This document shows, in pieces, positions 33,784-42,925 of a stretch of 44,589 nucleotides of DNA; within the stretch, counting starts at the first letter, position 1, and each line of letters starts with the position of its first letter. The translations under genes were made by a program, and so were the position numbers. The notes beneath the pieces were generated by a model. The model searched no databases. It worked only from the letters and a program-made list of their open reading frames with translations, and was not told the DNA's origin. The DNA comes from an uncultured Alphaproteobacteria bacterium (GTDB lineage Bacteria; Pseudomonadota; Alphaproteobacteria; RF32; CAG-239). The stretch is from the NCBI GenBank assembly GCA_944391425.1, contig CALXTO010000009.1, positions 1-44,589 of the forward strand, in the 5' to 3' direction.

Positions 33784-36700
33784 CCGGAAATACCGGCTGC
33801 GCCGGATTTTTGACTATATAGGCGTTGTCTTTTTGATAACGCTGCTGCTGTTCATCTGGCAGCTTTATCGCGGATCGATTGCTGTACCTTTTTTAAAGCC
33901 GTATATCATCAAAGCGCTCAATCATGACGATACCGAATATCAGGTGACGGTAGATGAAGTTAATCTGGAATTGGTGCGTTCTTTAAAACCGCTGAGGATT
34001 ATCGCGACGAATGTCGTTTACCGCAAAAGCAACGACGAATTGGTTGTCAATGCGCCGCGCACGTCGGTTTCCTTCAGCATTAAGGCTTTGCTGGGAGGTG
34101 TGATTGCGCCCAGTTCGATTGAGGTGGAAAACCCTCGGGTATATATTTTTACCAGTTATGGCATCAACAAAGAAAAAAAAGAAAATATCAGTCAGAAAAA
34201 GCTCGAATATTACTTTGACTATATGCAGGATTTTCTGGAAAAGTTTAATTCTGAAGACAAATCTTATCCGGAAAGCTACATCAATAACATTGACGTCAGC
34301 AATGCCGAAGTGGAGTTCCACGAGGTCGACTTGGGCAAAAAATGGGTTTTTTCAGATGTTAATTATCACTTCGACCGCGGCTTTACCAGCATGGAAACCG
34401 ACATCAATGCCACACTGAACTTCAACGGGGTTCCTTCATCTCTGGGGTTTGAAGCCGTTTACCGCCCCATGACCGACAAGATAGCCCTTCAGTTTTATTT
34501 TGCGGATATTGTTCCGGCCAATTTGCTTGAACTTCTGACATTAGATGCCCAAGATGGGATTTACAAAGTTGATGTCCCTTTCAACGGCCGGGTGGAAGCG
34601 CTGGTTGATGTCGAGGAAATCATTGAAAATAAGGCTAATCTGATTGACAGCTTGGATACCGCGGTGGAGCGGATCCGTTTTGCCATTGAAGGAGGGCAGG
34701 GGCACATTGTCTTTTCAGATGACCAAAAACAGGATTATAATGTTTCGTCACTTTCGTTTAACGGGGAAATCAGCGGCGGTCTGGATAAACTGAACATTAA
34801 TAATGCTGTCTTGGATTTGGACGGGCAGCGAGCTGTTCTGGGGTTGGAAGCCGACGGTTTAAAGGATTATCTGTTTGAGTCTTCATTAAAAAATTTGCAG
34901 TTGGCGCTAAAAGCGCAGGTGCCTCTTTTAAAAGTAAATGATTTGTATCGCTACTGGCCGCGGGAAATTGCCACAAAAGCCTGGGATTGGTGTAAGGAAA
35001 GCCTTGCCGACGGAGAAATTAAAAATGCGGCGTTTACGTTTAATTTTGCCTATGATAAGTCGATGCAAAAATTCAGTTTTACAGGGTTAAGCGGCCAGGC
35101 ACGGGTAGAAGGAGCCAGCCTGGATTATTTGACCGGCATGCCCAAAGTAACGGATATTTACGGAACGGTTAATTTTGCCGCGGATCAGCTGAAAATCTTT
35201 TTCGACAAAGGTGTCTCCGACGACGTTATCGTTAATCAGGGATATGTCGATTTATATGATTTGGATAAAAAAGACAATTTTGCAAAAATTAATCTGGATG
35301 CCGTAGGCTCTATCAAAGATATCCTGAAACTGATAGACCATCAGCCGCTGGGCTATACTTCGGAAATGGGCATAAATCCCGATGCGTTTAAGGGCAGTGC
35401 CGAAACCAATTTGGACTTACAGTTTGAATTAAAGCAGAACTTGACGCCGGAAGAAGTAAAAGTCGCCATCAAGTCCGAACTGCGGGACGTTGTTATTGAA
35501 AAAGCCGTGCAGGATAAATCCGTCGAAGCCAAAAAACTGGATTTAGAGGTCAGCAATGACGGGCTTTTGGTAACGGGCGTCGCCAACTTTGAGGGAATAC
35601 CGCTCAATCTGGTTTGGAATGAAAATTTTGATAATAAAGCCTATCAGAGCCGCTACCAGCTGAGCTTTAATTTTGACAGCAATCTCCGGCAAAAGCTTGG
35701 CATTGATTTTGCCGCTCTTAATGCGCCGTATATTGAAGGCTCCGTTCCGGCGCAAGCCGTGATAACCGCTTATCCCGGAGATAGAATGCAAATTGATGTT
35801 AACGGAAATCTGCGGGGAGCCAATATTGACTACTCGTTTTTGGGCTTTAAGAAAAAATCGGGTGTTGACGGTGTTGTTTCCGCCCGGATTGATATTGAAA
35901 ACAATCAGCTCAAGGGGATTCCGTCATTCAGTCTTTCCACACCGGATTTCAGCCTGAAAGGCAAAATTTCGTTTAACCGGCAGGGACAGGTACAGACCAT
36001 AGACATCGGCGACATCAAAGGTCCGAAAACTTCTGCCAAAGCCAAAATCGATTTTGCCTATGCGCCGAAAGAAAAGTTAAAAATAACTGTTTCCGGAAGC
36101 AGTTATAACCTTTCTGATTTCTTCTCCAAAGATGCCGAAGAAATCAAAAAGGCGAAAGAGCGCCGCCGCCAGATGAAACAAAAAGACATCATGTCACCCG
36201 AGCCGGAGGATGAAAATGATTGGAAAGATGTCAACGACATGGATATCAATATTGCCGTCGACAGTTTATGGACCAATCAGGATATTGCAATCCGCAATTT
36301 TGCGGGTTCAGCCAAAATACGCAATAAAATCGGTCTGGATGAGATGCACCTGATTGGCAATTTCAATTCCAGCCGCAAAAATTCCAAAACGGTTTCTCGG
36401 CTGAAACTGGATTACGTTCCCCGCCAGAATAAAGAATACTTACTGACGATTGAGAGCAACGATGCCGGTTCTACACTGAAGTTCCTGCGCTTGTACGACA
36501 ATATGCGCGGCGGGACGCTGAGCATAGAAGCCAAACGCGGCGCAGACAAGAAAATTGTCGGCCATGCCAAAATCAGAGATTTCAATATTTATAATACGCC
36601 GGTGTTTGCCAAATTGCTGACGGTTGCCTCCCTGAGCGGAATGGTTAATCTCCTGACCGGCGATGGTATGGCTTTTTCTCATTTCGACGCACCTTTTGAG

Positions 36701-37027
36701 TATCAGCATAATATTTTAACGGTTAAAGACGGCAAGGCCTTCGGAAATGTTTTGGGTATCAGCGGCAGCGGCTCCTATCAGATGCGGTATCAGGAGTTTG
36801 ACTTTAAGGGGCTGATTGCTCCGGCCTATGGGCTCAATACTTTTATTGGCAACATTCCGTTGGTCGGATCATTGCTCAGCGGCAAAGACGGCACGGTATT
36901 TGCAGCCAATTACAGCATCAGCGGCGATATTGACAATCCGCAGATTCGCATCAATCCGCTTTCTGCCCTCAGTCCAAATTCTTTGAAAGAACTTTTCTCT
37001 TCTGTTTTCGGGAGGCGGGATGGATAA
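33767..37027 (+). CDS. YhdP/AsmA-like inner-membrane protein (DUF3971 type)
   Basis: This 1086-aa protein has one N-terminal transmembrane segment (IGVVFLITLLLFIWQLY) and a very long periplasmic beta-rich part. The C-terminal region (about 940-1086), with TPVFAKLLTVASLSGMVNLL, IAPAYGLNTFIGNIPLVGSL and a final SISGDIDNPQIRINPLSA, is the hallmark of the AsmA-like/YhdP group. Such proteins form hydrophobic grooves that move phospholipid from inner to outer membrane. A KERRRQMKQKD-type charged stretch (about 800) is atypical. It overlaps both neighbours (17 and 8 nt). E. coli YhdP is about 1266 aa, so this is a shorter alphaproteobacterial form. Confidence 0.85.
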   Translation: MKKLDNRKYRLRRIFDYIGVVFLITLLLFIWQLYRGSIAVPFLKPYIIKALNHDDTEYQVTVDEVNLELVRSLKPLRIIATNVVYRKSNDELVVNAPRTSVSFSIKALLGGVIAPSSIEVENPRVYIFTSYGINKEKKENISQKKLEYYFDYMQDFLEKFNSEDKSYPESYINNIDVSNAEVEFHEVDLGKKWVFSDVNYHFDRGFTSMETDINATLNFNGVPSSLGFEAVYRPMTDKIALQFYFADIVPANLLELLTLDAQDGIYKVDVPFNGRVEALVDVEEIIENKANLIDSLDTAVERIRFAIEGGQGHIVFSDDQKQDYNVSSLSFNGEISGGLDKLNINNAVLDLDGQRAVLGLEADGLKDYLFESSLKNLQLALKAQVPLLKVNDLYRYWPREIATKAWDWCKESLADGEIKNAAFTFNFAYDKSMQKFSFTGLSGQARVEGASLDYLTGMPKVTDIYGTVNFAADQLKIFFDKGVSDDVIVNQGYVDLYDLDKKDNFAKINLDAVGSIKDILKLIDHQPLGYTSEMGINPDAFKGSAETNLDLQFELKQNLTPEEVKVAIKSELRDVVIEKAVQDKSVEAKKLDLEVSNDGLLVTGVANFEGIPLNLVWNENFDNKAYQSRYQLSFNFDSNLRQKLGIDFAALNAPYIEGSVPAQAVITAYPGDRMQIDVNGNLRGANIDYSFLGFKKKSGVDGVVSARIDIENNQLKGIPSFSLSTPDFSLKGKISFNRQGQVQTIDIGDIKGPKTSAKAKIDFAYAPKEKLKITVSGSSYNLSDFFSKDAEEIKKAKERRRQMKQKDIMSPEPEDENDWKDVNDMDINIAVDSLWTNQDIAIRNFAGSAKIRNKIGLDEMHLIGNFNSSRKNSKTVSRLKLDYVPRQNKEYLLTIESNDAGSTLKFLRLYDNMRGGTLSIEAKRGADKKIVGHAKIRDFNIYNTPVFAKLLTVASLSGMVNLLTGDGMAFSHFDAPFEYQHNILTVKDGKAFGNVLGISGSGSYQMRYQEFDFKGLIAPAYGLNTFIGNIPLVGSLLSGKDGTVFAANYSISGDIDNPQIRINPLSALSPNSLKELFSSVFGRRDG

Positions 37028-37502
37028 GCTTAAAATCGGTTTGGATTACCATGGCGTTATCAACCGGCAGCCGGCGTATTTTTCCCTTTTTACCGATGAA
37101 GCCTTGCGCCGTGGGCACGAAATCCACATCATTACCGGCGGTCCGCGCGATGTTGTGGAAAAACTGCTGCAAAAAGACAATATCCGTTACAGCTGCATTT
37201 TTGCTATTTTGGATTACTACGATGCCAAAGGTATCGTAGAGCATTTTGATAACGGCGAGTTTAAAATTCCCGACAAACTGTGGGACAGCGCCAAAGCAGA
37301 ATATTGCAGCCTCAACGGCATTAACATGCATATTGATGACAGCCGCTCCTATGTCCGGTGGTTTACGACGCCGTATTGCCATTATGATGCTGAAAAACAA
37401 AATTGCCGGACGGAAAATTCCGACCGCATAGATTTTACCAAACCGCCGGCACAGGTTTTGGACGATATTGAAAAAATCATATCTTCCGTGCAGTATTACT
37501 GA
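37020..37502 (+). CDS. HAD-like small protein with variant motif I
   Basis: This 160-aa protein begins KIGLDYHGVINRQPAYFS, which resembles HAD motif I but has His where the second Asp (DxD) is usual. EIHIITGGPRD looks like motif II. INMHIDDSRSYVRWF could be the acidic motif IV. The likely class is a small HAD phosphohydrolase, but the D-to-H change at the acid/base position may alter or remove activity. A GGGAGG ribosome site sits inside the end of the YhdP-like gene, with 8 nt overlap. Substrate unknown. Confidence 0.65.
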   Translation: MDKLKIGLDYHGVINRQPAYFSLFTDEALRRGHEIHIITGGPRDVVEKLLQKDNIRYSCIFAILDYYDAKGIVEHFDNGEFKIPDKLWDSAKAEYCSLNGINMHIDDSRSYVRWFTTPYCHYDAEKQNCRTENSDRIDFTKPPAQVLDDIEKIISSVQYY

Positions 37503-37567
37503 TACTTTTACCATTTGTTTAGATATTTTGTGTATTAAATAACAAAACACGCAAAAGGTCTGGTCGA

Positions 37568-38251
37568 ATGATTCAGGAAGAAATTGTTCATATTAACGGA
37601 ATCCCTAAGAAGCTTCTGGTATTTTTGCACGGATATATAGACAGTTCCGATGCCGTTGACCGCAAAATTTCTCTTTTGGACAGTCTGCCGGACTTTGCCG
37701 TCCATATTCCGCAGGCACCGCTGGAGTGTGAGATTCACGAAAGTAAACGTCAGTGGTATTCCATGCACCGTTTTGACCCGGAAGACGAGCGCAAGACTGT
37801 TCCTACCATGGATGAATGCGTTGCTTTGTATAATCGTATGGCACCGGGACTGGCTGAAGCAGATGCTTATTTGCAACCCTATGTGGAAAATGCCCTCTGC
37901 GAATATGGTCTTGATTATAAAGATTTGTTTTTATGCGGTTTTTCCCAAGGCGCAATGTGCGCGCTGTATACCGGTCTGATGTTTCCGCAGCGTATCGGCG
38001 GCGTTATCAGTTTCAGCGGGATTTTGGCCGGACACAAAAAAGCATTGAAACTGGCGCAGAGTTACCCGGATATTTTGTTGATTCATGGTAATGCTGACAA
38101 TCTGGTTCGTTATGAAGCTCTGGATTTTACGGCTTCAAATTTGCAAAAACTTGGCTGCGCGGTTGAAACCTACACGGTTGAAAAAGGGATGCATATGATT
38201 ACCCCCGAGGCATTGACCCAGGCTGCGGCATTTATCCGGCAGCGGATTTAG
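37568..38251 (+). CDS. Carboxylesterase/phospholipase family hydrolase (YpfH-like)
   Basis: This 227-aa alpha/beta hydrolase has its nucleophile in FLCGFSQGAMCAL, its acid in IHGNADNLVRYE and its His in KGMHMITPE. The N-terminal LVFLHGYIDSSD carries the oxyanion hole. The pattern fits the Abhydrolase_2 family, cytosolic esterases acting on short acyl esters. No signal peptide. It is separated by 65 nt from the upstream gene. Its stop overlaps the stop of the convergent binding-protein gene by a few nt. Confidence 0.88.
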   Translation: MIQEEIVHINGIPKKLLVFLHGYIDSSDAVDRKISLLDSLPDFAVHIPQAPLECEIHESKRQWYSMHRFDPEDERKTVPTMDECVALYNRMAPGLAEADAYLQPYVENALCEYGLDYKDLFLCGFSQGAMCALYTGLMFPQRIGGVISFSGILAGHKKALKLAQSYPDILLIHGNADNLVRYEALDFTASNLQKLGCAVETYTVEKGMHMITPEALTQAAAFIRQRI

Positions 38252-39267
38252 AGAAACGGCTGTGCGGCAATCAACCCGCCTTTTTCAAGCAGATAGTTTT
38301 TCCCTCTTTCCAGTTGCAAAGGTGAGTCTTTGCCCAGATTCCGCTCGTAAATTTCGCCGTAGTTGCCGCGTTGTTCAACAGCTTTTTTGACCCAGTCCGG
38401 ATGCAGCTTGAAAAAACGCCACAATTCCGGGTCCATGCCCAACAGATTGCGAAGGGACGGATCATTGACGCCGATAAAAGTATTAATGTTTTTAGAAGTC
38501 ATGCCTTGTTGCTCGGCCAGCTTAAGCGCGTTGATAATCCATTTGACGGTTGCCCGCAGAGAGGTATTGTTCCGGTGGGTATAAGCATATATCGGGCGAT
38601 AAGAAAGGACTTCCGGCAGAACGATGATATCGTTGTTTTTGGAAACCAAGCTGCCGGCCAAACCCCGGAGATAAATTTCGCTTCCCGTAATCAGTTGGCA
38701 GCGGTTAAGATAAAAAGCTTCTTTGGCCGCATTGAGATTTGGGAATTGCAGGACCTTAAGCCCCAGAGCATAACGATGATTGTATTCGTTAAGGTTGGCA
38801 GCATCCATTGAATCCGCCAGAACACAGACCTTGCTTCCCCGGAAATCTTCCATGGAAGATGCTTCTTTTTTACCGCGGGTGGCAAAAACCTGTCGGTCGT
38901 AGTATAAAACATCCGCGGCATTGACCGGTTTGGTAATTTCCTGTTGCGCGGACAAAACGGCATTGCCGAGCATAATGTCTATTTTATTATTGTCCAGAGC
39001 CCAGGATATTTTATCTGCCGGTACGTCCCGCAATTTAAAGCTTTCGGGGTTTCCGAAAATCGCGTGGGCAAAACTGCGGCAAATGTCGGCGTCAATTCCC
39101 CGCCAGATTTTATCTTCATCCTGATATGCCAGCGTCCGGCTACCCAGATCAGTTCCGCAGATAACATAACCGCGGTTGTTAATGTAGCGCAGCCCCGCGT
39201 CTGCCGCCAGGGCGCCGGAAGAGCAGAATAGGCAGCAACAGCTGAAAATTAGGGTTTTAAGTTTCAT
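38248..39267 (-). CDS. Amino-acid ABC transporter periplasmic binding protein (AapJ/BztA-like)
   Basis: This 339-aa exported protein has the signal sequence KLKTLIFSCCCLFCSSGALA. The mature start LRYINNRGYVICGTDLGSRT, the segments GIDADICRSFAHAIFG and GNYGEIYERNLGKDSPLQLE, and the final GLIAAQPF match AapJ-type general L-amino-acid binding proteins. I chose the ATG at 39267 over the in-frame TTG at 39279. No permease or ATPase genes lie next to it, so its partner transporter must be elsewhere or it has another role. It is divergent from the mlaC-like gene across about 57 nt. Confidence 0.87.
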   Translation of the reverse strand: MKLKTLIFSCCCLFCSSGALAADAGLRYINNRGYVICGTDLGSRTLAYQDEDKIWRGIDADICRSFAHAIFGNPESFKLRDVPADKISWALDNNKIDIMLGNAVLSAQQEITKPVNAADVLYYDRQVFATRGKKEASSMEDFRGSKVCVLADSMDAANLNEYNHRYALGLKVLQFPNLNAAKEAFYLNRCQLITGSEIYLRGLAGSLVSKNNDIIVLPEVLSYRPIYAYTHRNNTSLRATVKWIINALKLAEQQGMTSKNINTFIGVNDPSLRNLLGMDPELWRFFKLHPDWVKKAVEQRGNYGEIYERNLGKDSPLQLERGKNYLLEKGGLIAAQPFL

Positions 39268-39324
39268 TTTGTTAACCAATTTATGCTAAACTATACCTAT
39301 AAAGAAACTATAAGGCAAAATTTT

Positions 39325-39981
39325 ATGAAAAGTAATCTTTTTTTGCGAGTTATTATCGCTGTTGTGGCAATTTTTTTGTCGGCGTCCGCGTCTGCGGCTC
39401 CTGTTTCCGAAGACAAAGCTCTTCAATGGGCGGAAGAAAAGGGGCGCCTGTTGCTGGACGCTTTTCAAATTTCTGATCCGGCGAAAAGGTTTTCTGAGTT
39501 GGACAGGCTGTTGCTTTCTTATGTAGACTTGGATTACGTTTCAAAATTTGTGGTCGGTAAATACTGGCGTTCCATGACCCCGGAACAGCAGAAAACGTAT
39601 CAGGATGTTTTCCGCCGCTATGCTTTGGGACTGTATAAAACTTTTCCGCTGGATTTTGCCGATAACATAACCTATAGCCTTGGCACGGCTCAAAGCGACG
39701 GACAGTTTACACAGGTTTCCGCGAGCGTAACTGTCGCGTTGGATCCTTCTCAGCCGCCGCAGGATTTCCTGTTGCAGTTCAGGCTTCATCAAAAAGACGG
39801 AAAAATTCTTCTTGTTGACATCAAGCTGGCCGAAAGCAGTTTGATTCTCTCCTATCGTGGCAAATTTTATGAAATGATAGCCGCTGTCGACGGGGAAATG
39901 GAATGGTTTTTGGAAGATCTGGAAATGCTGACGCAGTCGGTGGAAAGGAGCAATCTGCGCGAATTGGGGCAGGGGCAATAA
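39325..39981 (+). CDS. MlaC-like phospholipid-binding protein (Ttg2D/HpnM family)
   Basis: This 218-aa exported protein has the signal sequence NLFLRVIIAVVAIFLSASA. The MlaC domain shows LDYVSKFVVGKYWRSMTPEQ, then FRRYALGLYKTFPLDFADNI and QFRLHQKDGKILLVDIKL. MlaC shuttles phospholipids across the periplasm between the outer-membrane MlaA complex and the MlaFEDB transporter. The frame is open from 39283, but ATG 39325 starts the signal peptide. No other mla gene is nearby. HpnM, linked to hopanoid transport, is an alternative in the same family. Confidence 0.87.
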   Translation: MKSNLFLRVIIAVVAIFLSASASAAPVSEDKALQWAEEKGRLLLDAFQISDPAKRFSELDRLLLSYVDLDYVSKFVVGKYWRSMTPEQQKTYQDVFRRYALGLYKTFPLDFADNITYSLGTAQSDGQFTQVSASVTVALDPSQPPQDFLLQFRLHQKDGKILLVDIKLAESSLILSYRGKFYEMIAAVDGEMEWFLEDLEMLTQSVERSNLRELGQGQ

Positions 39982-40053
39982 AAATATCCTTGAATTTATG
40001 GCATAAAGCTTATAATATCCAGCATAAGTCTAATAAAACGGATTTTGGTTTCG

Positions 40054-41376
40054 ATGAACAATATAAAAGTAAGATTTGCGCCGAGCCCGACCGGGTATAT
40101 GCATATCGGCAACACGCGCACGGCGGTTTTTAACTGGCTGCTGGCTCTTAAACTGGGCGGGAGCTTTATGCTGCGCATAGACGATACGGATATACAGCGC
40201 TCCAAGACGGAATACGAGAATGCCATACGCGATATTTTATCCTGGCTGGGAATATCCTGGAGTGAGGAAGCCAGGCAATCGGCTCGTTTGGAGCGCTATA
40301 ACGCGGTGGTGGAAAAGCTGAAGCAACAGGGGCGCATTTATGCCTGTTACGAAACGGCCGAAGAGCTGGAAGTTATGCGCAAACAGCTGATGAATAAAGG
40401 TCTTCCGCCGATTTACGATCGCCGCGCCCTGAATCTGACTCCGCGGGAAGTTGCCGCTTATAAAGCTGAGGGACGGCGTCCGCACTATCGTTTTAAGCTT
40501 TGTTCCGGTATCATTGAATGGGATGATATGGTGCGCGGCAAATGTCGTTATGATGCCGCTAACCTGGCCGATCCGGTCATTATCCGCGAAGACGGCAGTT
40601 TTTTATATCATTTGCCGTCGGTCATTGACGATGCCGATTTCGGCATTACCCATATTATCCGCGGCGAGGATCATGTAACCAACACGGCGGCGCAGATTCA
40701 GATGTTTGAAGCTCTAGGCGTTTCAGTGCCTTGTTTTGCACATTTGCCTCTGCTTACCGGAAGCGAAGGAAAATTGTCCAAGCGCTTAGGCTCTTTGGGC
40801 GTGAGGGAGTTGCGGGCCGAGGGAATGGAACCCATGGCAATCGCTTCTTTTTTGGCCAAGCTGGGGACTTCGGAAGCAATAGAGCCTTATTATGATTGGC
40901 AAAGCCTTGCTGCCACCGTGGATTTACATCGTCTGGGGCGTTCCCAGCCGCGTTTTGATGAAAAAGAACTGAAACTTTTCAACACTCGTTATGTACATTC
41001 TTTGCCTTATGAAAATGTCAAAAAACGGATCTGTGCCGATTCGGCATTTTGGAACGTTGTCCGCGGTAATCTGGAAAAAGTTGAAGATATTGCCGAGTGG
41101 GAAAATATCTGTCATAAAAAACTTAAACCTGTTGTTGAAGACGCGGCGCTAACTTCGCTTGCGGCAAAGCTTTTGCCGGCGGAGCCGTGGGACGAAGATA
41201 CTTTTGCTTCTTGGGCAGAGGAGCTTAAAATGCAAAGCGGCAAAAAAGGCAAAGCCCTGTTTCATCCCCTGCGCCTGGCTCTAACCGCGCAGGAAAATGG
41301 TCCCGAGCTGAAAAAGTTGTTGCCGCTTATCGGTCGCGCCAAAGCGTTGGAGCGTCTGAACGGTCGCGAAGCCTGA
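40054..41376 (+). CDS. gltX: Glutamyl-tRNA synthetase (GluRS)
   Basis: This 440-aa class I synthetase has the HIGH motif as HIGN in FAPSPTGYMHIGNTRTAV and the KMSKS motif as KLSKRLG. At 440 aa it fits the shorter of the two GluRS types common in Alphaproteobacteria. Whether it charges tRNA-Glu only or also tRNA-Gln cannot be read. The frame is open from TTG 40045, but ATG 40054 gives the usual NNIKVRFAPSPTG start. It is followed by cysS with a 19-nt gap, so the two are probably co-transcribed. Confidence 0.95.
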   Translation: MNNIKVRFAPSPTGYMHIGNTRTAVFNWLLALKLGGSFMLRIDDTDIQRSKTEYENAIRDILSWLGISWSEEARQSARLERYNAVVEKLKQQGRIYACYETAEELEVMRKQLMNKGLPPIYDRRALNLTPREVAAYKAEGRRPHYRFKLCSGIIEWDDMVRGKCRYDAANLADPVIIREDGSFLYHLPSVIDDADFGITHIIRGEDHVTNTAAQIQMFEALGVSVPCFAHLPLLTGSEGKLSKRLGSLGVRELRAEGMEPMAIASFLAKLGTSEAIEPYYDWQSLAATVDLHRLGRSQPRFDEKELKLFNTRYVHSLPYENVKKRICADSAFWNVVRGNLEKVEDIAEWENICHKKLKPVVEDAALTSLAAKLLPAEPWDEDTFASWAEELKMQSGKKGKALFHPLRLALTAQENGPELKKLLPLIGRAKALERLNGREA

Positions 41377-41395
41377 GTTAGAATAAGGAAAAAAT

Positions 41396-42772
41396 ATGAC
41401 GACGATTTATTTGTATAATACACTGCACCGCCGCAAAGAAGAATTTAAGCCCATAGATGCTTCCAATGTCCGAATGTACGTCTGCGGCCCGACGGTATAT
41501 GACCGTGCGCATCTCGGCAATGCCAAAACGCCAGTGGTTTTTGACGTCTTATACCGTTTGCTGCGTGAAGTTTACGGCGCGGAACATGTAACCTATGTCT
41601 CCAATATCACCGATGTTGATGATAAAATTTTAAACAAACATAAAGAAACGGGAAAACCCATCCGCGAAATTACCGAACAAACCTGCCAATGGTATCTTGA
41701 CGACATGGCCAAACTTAATGTTCTGGCTCCCAACCATCGTCCCCGCGCAACAGAGTATATTGGTGAAATGATAGAGCTGGTTAAGCTGTTGTTACAAAAC
41801 GGCCATGCCTATGAGGCACAGGGGCATGTTTTGTTTGATGTCGATTCAATGCCCGGCTACGGTTTCCTGTCCGGCCGATCCATGAAAGAAATGCTGGCCG
41901 GAGCCCGTATTGAAGTTGCCGATTACAAGAAAAATCCGGCGGATTTTGTGCTGTGGAAACCGTCAGAACCCGGGCAGCCGGGATGGGACAGCCCTTGGGG
42001 CTACGGCCGTCCGGGCTGGCATTTGGAATGTTCGGCCATGAGTTCCAAACTTTTGGGGAATTCTTTTGATATTCACGGCGGCGGTTCTGATCTGATTTTT
42101 CCGCATCATGAAAACGAATGCGCCCAGTCAATGTGCGCGCACCCCAATGACAAATTTGCCAATTACTGGGTTCATGGCGGCATGCTGATGGTTGACGGCG
42201 TAAAAATGTCCAAATCGCTGGGCAATTTTTATACGATTGACGAGGTTTTGGAAAAAGCGCCGGCCGAGGCATTGCGTCTGTTGTTTTTAACGACCCACTA
42301 TCATCAGCCGTTTAATTTTACCTTTGACGGGCTGGCGCAAAGCAAGGGAATCTTAGACAAGTTTTACAACGCGCTGTTGCGTGTTGAGGATGTAAAAGTT
42401 GAAAAAACGGAAGTTGACGAACAAATTGTCGAAGCTCTGGCCGATGACTTGAATACGCCTTTGGCATTGCTGAAACTGCATGAGTTGACAGCCAGACTTA
42501 ACAAGGCCGAAACGCCCGAGGACAAAGCCAAATACAAAGCTTTGCTGCTGGGCAGCGCCGGTTTGCTCGGATTGTTGTGGCAGTCGCCGCAAGAGTGGTT
42601 CAAGGGCAGTGCCGAAGAGAATAACGACACCATAGAGGCGAAAATACGCGCTCGTGCCGAAGCGAAAAAAAATAAGGATTATGCTTTGGCCGATCAAATT
42701 CGCAATGAGCTGAAAGAACAGGGAATTGTTCTGGAAGATACGCCTCAGGGCACAATTTGGAAAAAAGTCTGA
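41396..42772 (+). CDS. cysS: Cysteinyl-tRNA synthetase
   Basis: This 458-aa class I synthetase charges tRNA-Cys. HIGH is in CGPTVYDRAHLGNAKT, whose Cys also binds zinc. More zinc ligands lie in WHLECSAMSS and IFPHHENECAQS. KMSKS is in VKMSKSLGNF. The C-terminal DALR-like and anticodon domains end KEQGIVLEDTPQGTIWKK. Normal length. A terminator with a TTCG loop follows. Confidence 0.97.
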   Translation: MTTIYLYNTLHRRKEEFKPIDASNVRMYVCGPTVYDRAHLGNAKTPVVFDVLYRLLREVYGAEHVTYVSNITDVDDKILNKHKETGKPIREITEQTCQWYLDDMAKLNVLAPNHRPRATEYIGEMIELVKLLLQNGHAYEAQGHVLFDVDSMPGYGFLSGRSMKEMLAGARIEVADYKKNPADFVLWKPSEPGQPGWDSPWGYGRPGWHLECSAMSSKLLGNSFDIHGGGSDLIFPHHENECAQSMCAHPNDKFANYWVHGGMLMVDGVKMSKSLGNFYTIDEVLEKAPAEALRLLFLTTHYHQPFNFTFDGLAQSKGILDKFYNALLRVEDVKVEKTEVDEQIVEALADDLNTPLALLKLHELTARLNKAETPEDKAKYKALLLGSAGLLGLLWQSPQEWFKGSAEENNDTIEAKIRARAEAKKNKDYALADQIRNELKEQGIVLEDTPQGTIWKKV

Positions 42773-42773
42773 T

Positions 42774-42797
42774 AAAACGCTCTTCGGAGCGTTTTTT
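42774..42797 (+). terminator. Terminator of gltX-cysS
   Basis: The stem AAAACGCTC-TTCG-GAGCGTTTTTT begins 2 nt after the stop. It has a stable TTCG loop and a T6 run. Confidence 0.9.
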
Positions 42798-42813
42798 GTA
42801 TGTCTTCAGCAAC

Positions 42814-42854
42814 CCATTATATATCAACGATTTACAGGGATTTTCTGTGGAAAA
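42814..42854 (+). promoter_or_regulatory. Conserved upstream element of the flagellin genes (copy 3)
   Basis: CCATTATATATCAACGA, then TTTACAGGGATTTT and CTGTGGAAAA. This is the same block as upstream of flagellin 1, in the opposite orientation on the chromosome. Confidence 0.6.
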
Positions 42855-42868
42855 TACACCCTCTTTCC

Positions 42869-42896
42869 TTGTTCTTTATTGGTAGAATAATATATT
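42869..42896 (+). promoter_or_regulatory. Promoter of flagellin 3
   Basis: TTGTTC (42869-42874), a 16-nt spacer and TATATT (42891-42896), as in the other two copies. The short leader to the ATG (ending AAAAGGACAACC) differs from that of copies 1 and 2 and carries an AAGGA site. Confidence 0.6.
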
Positions 42897-42925
42897 ATAG
42901 AACAGATTAAATTAAAAGGACAACC

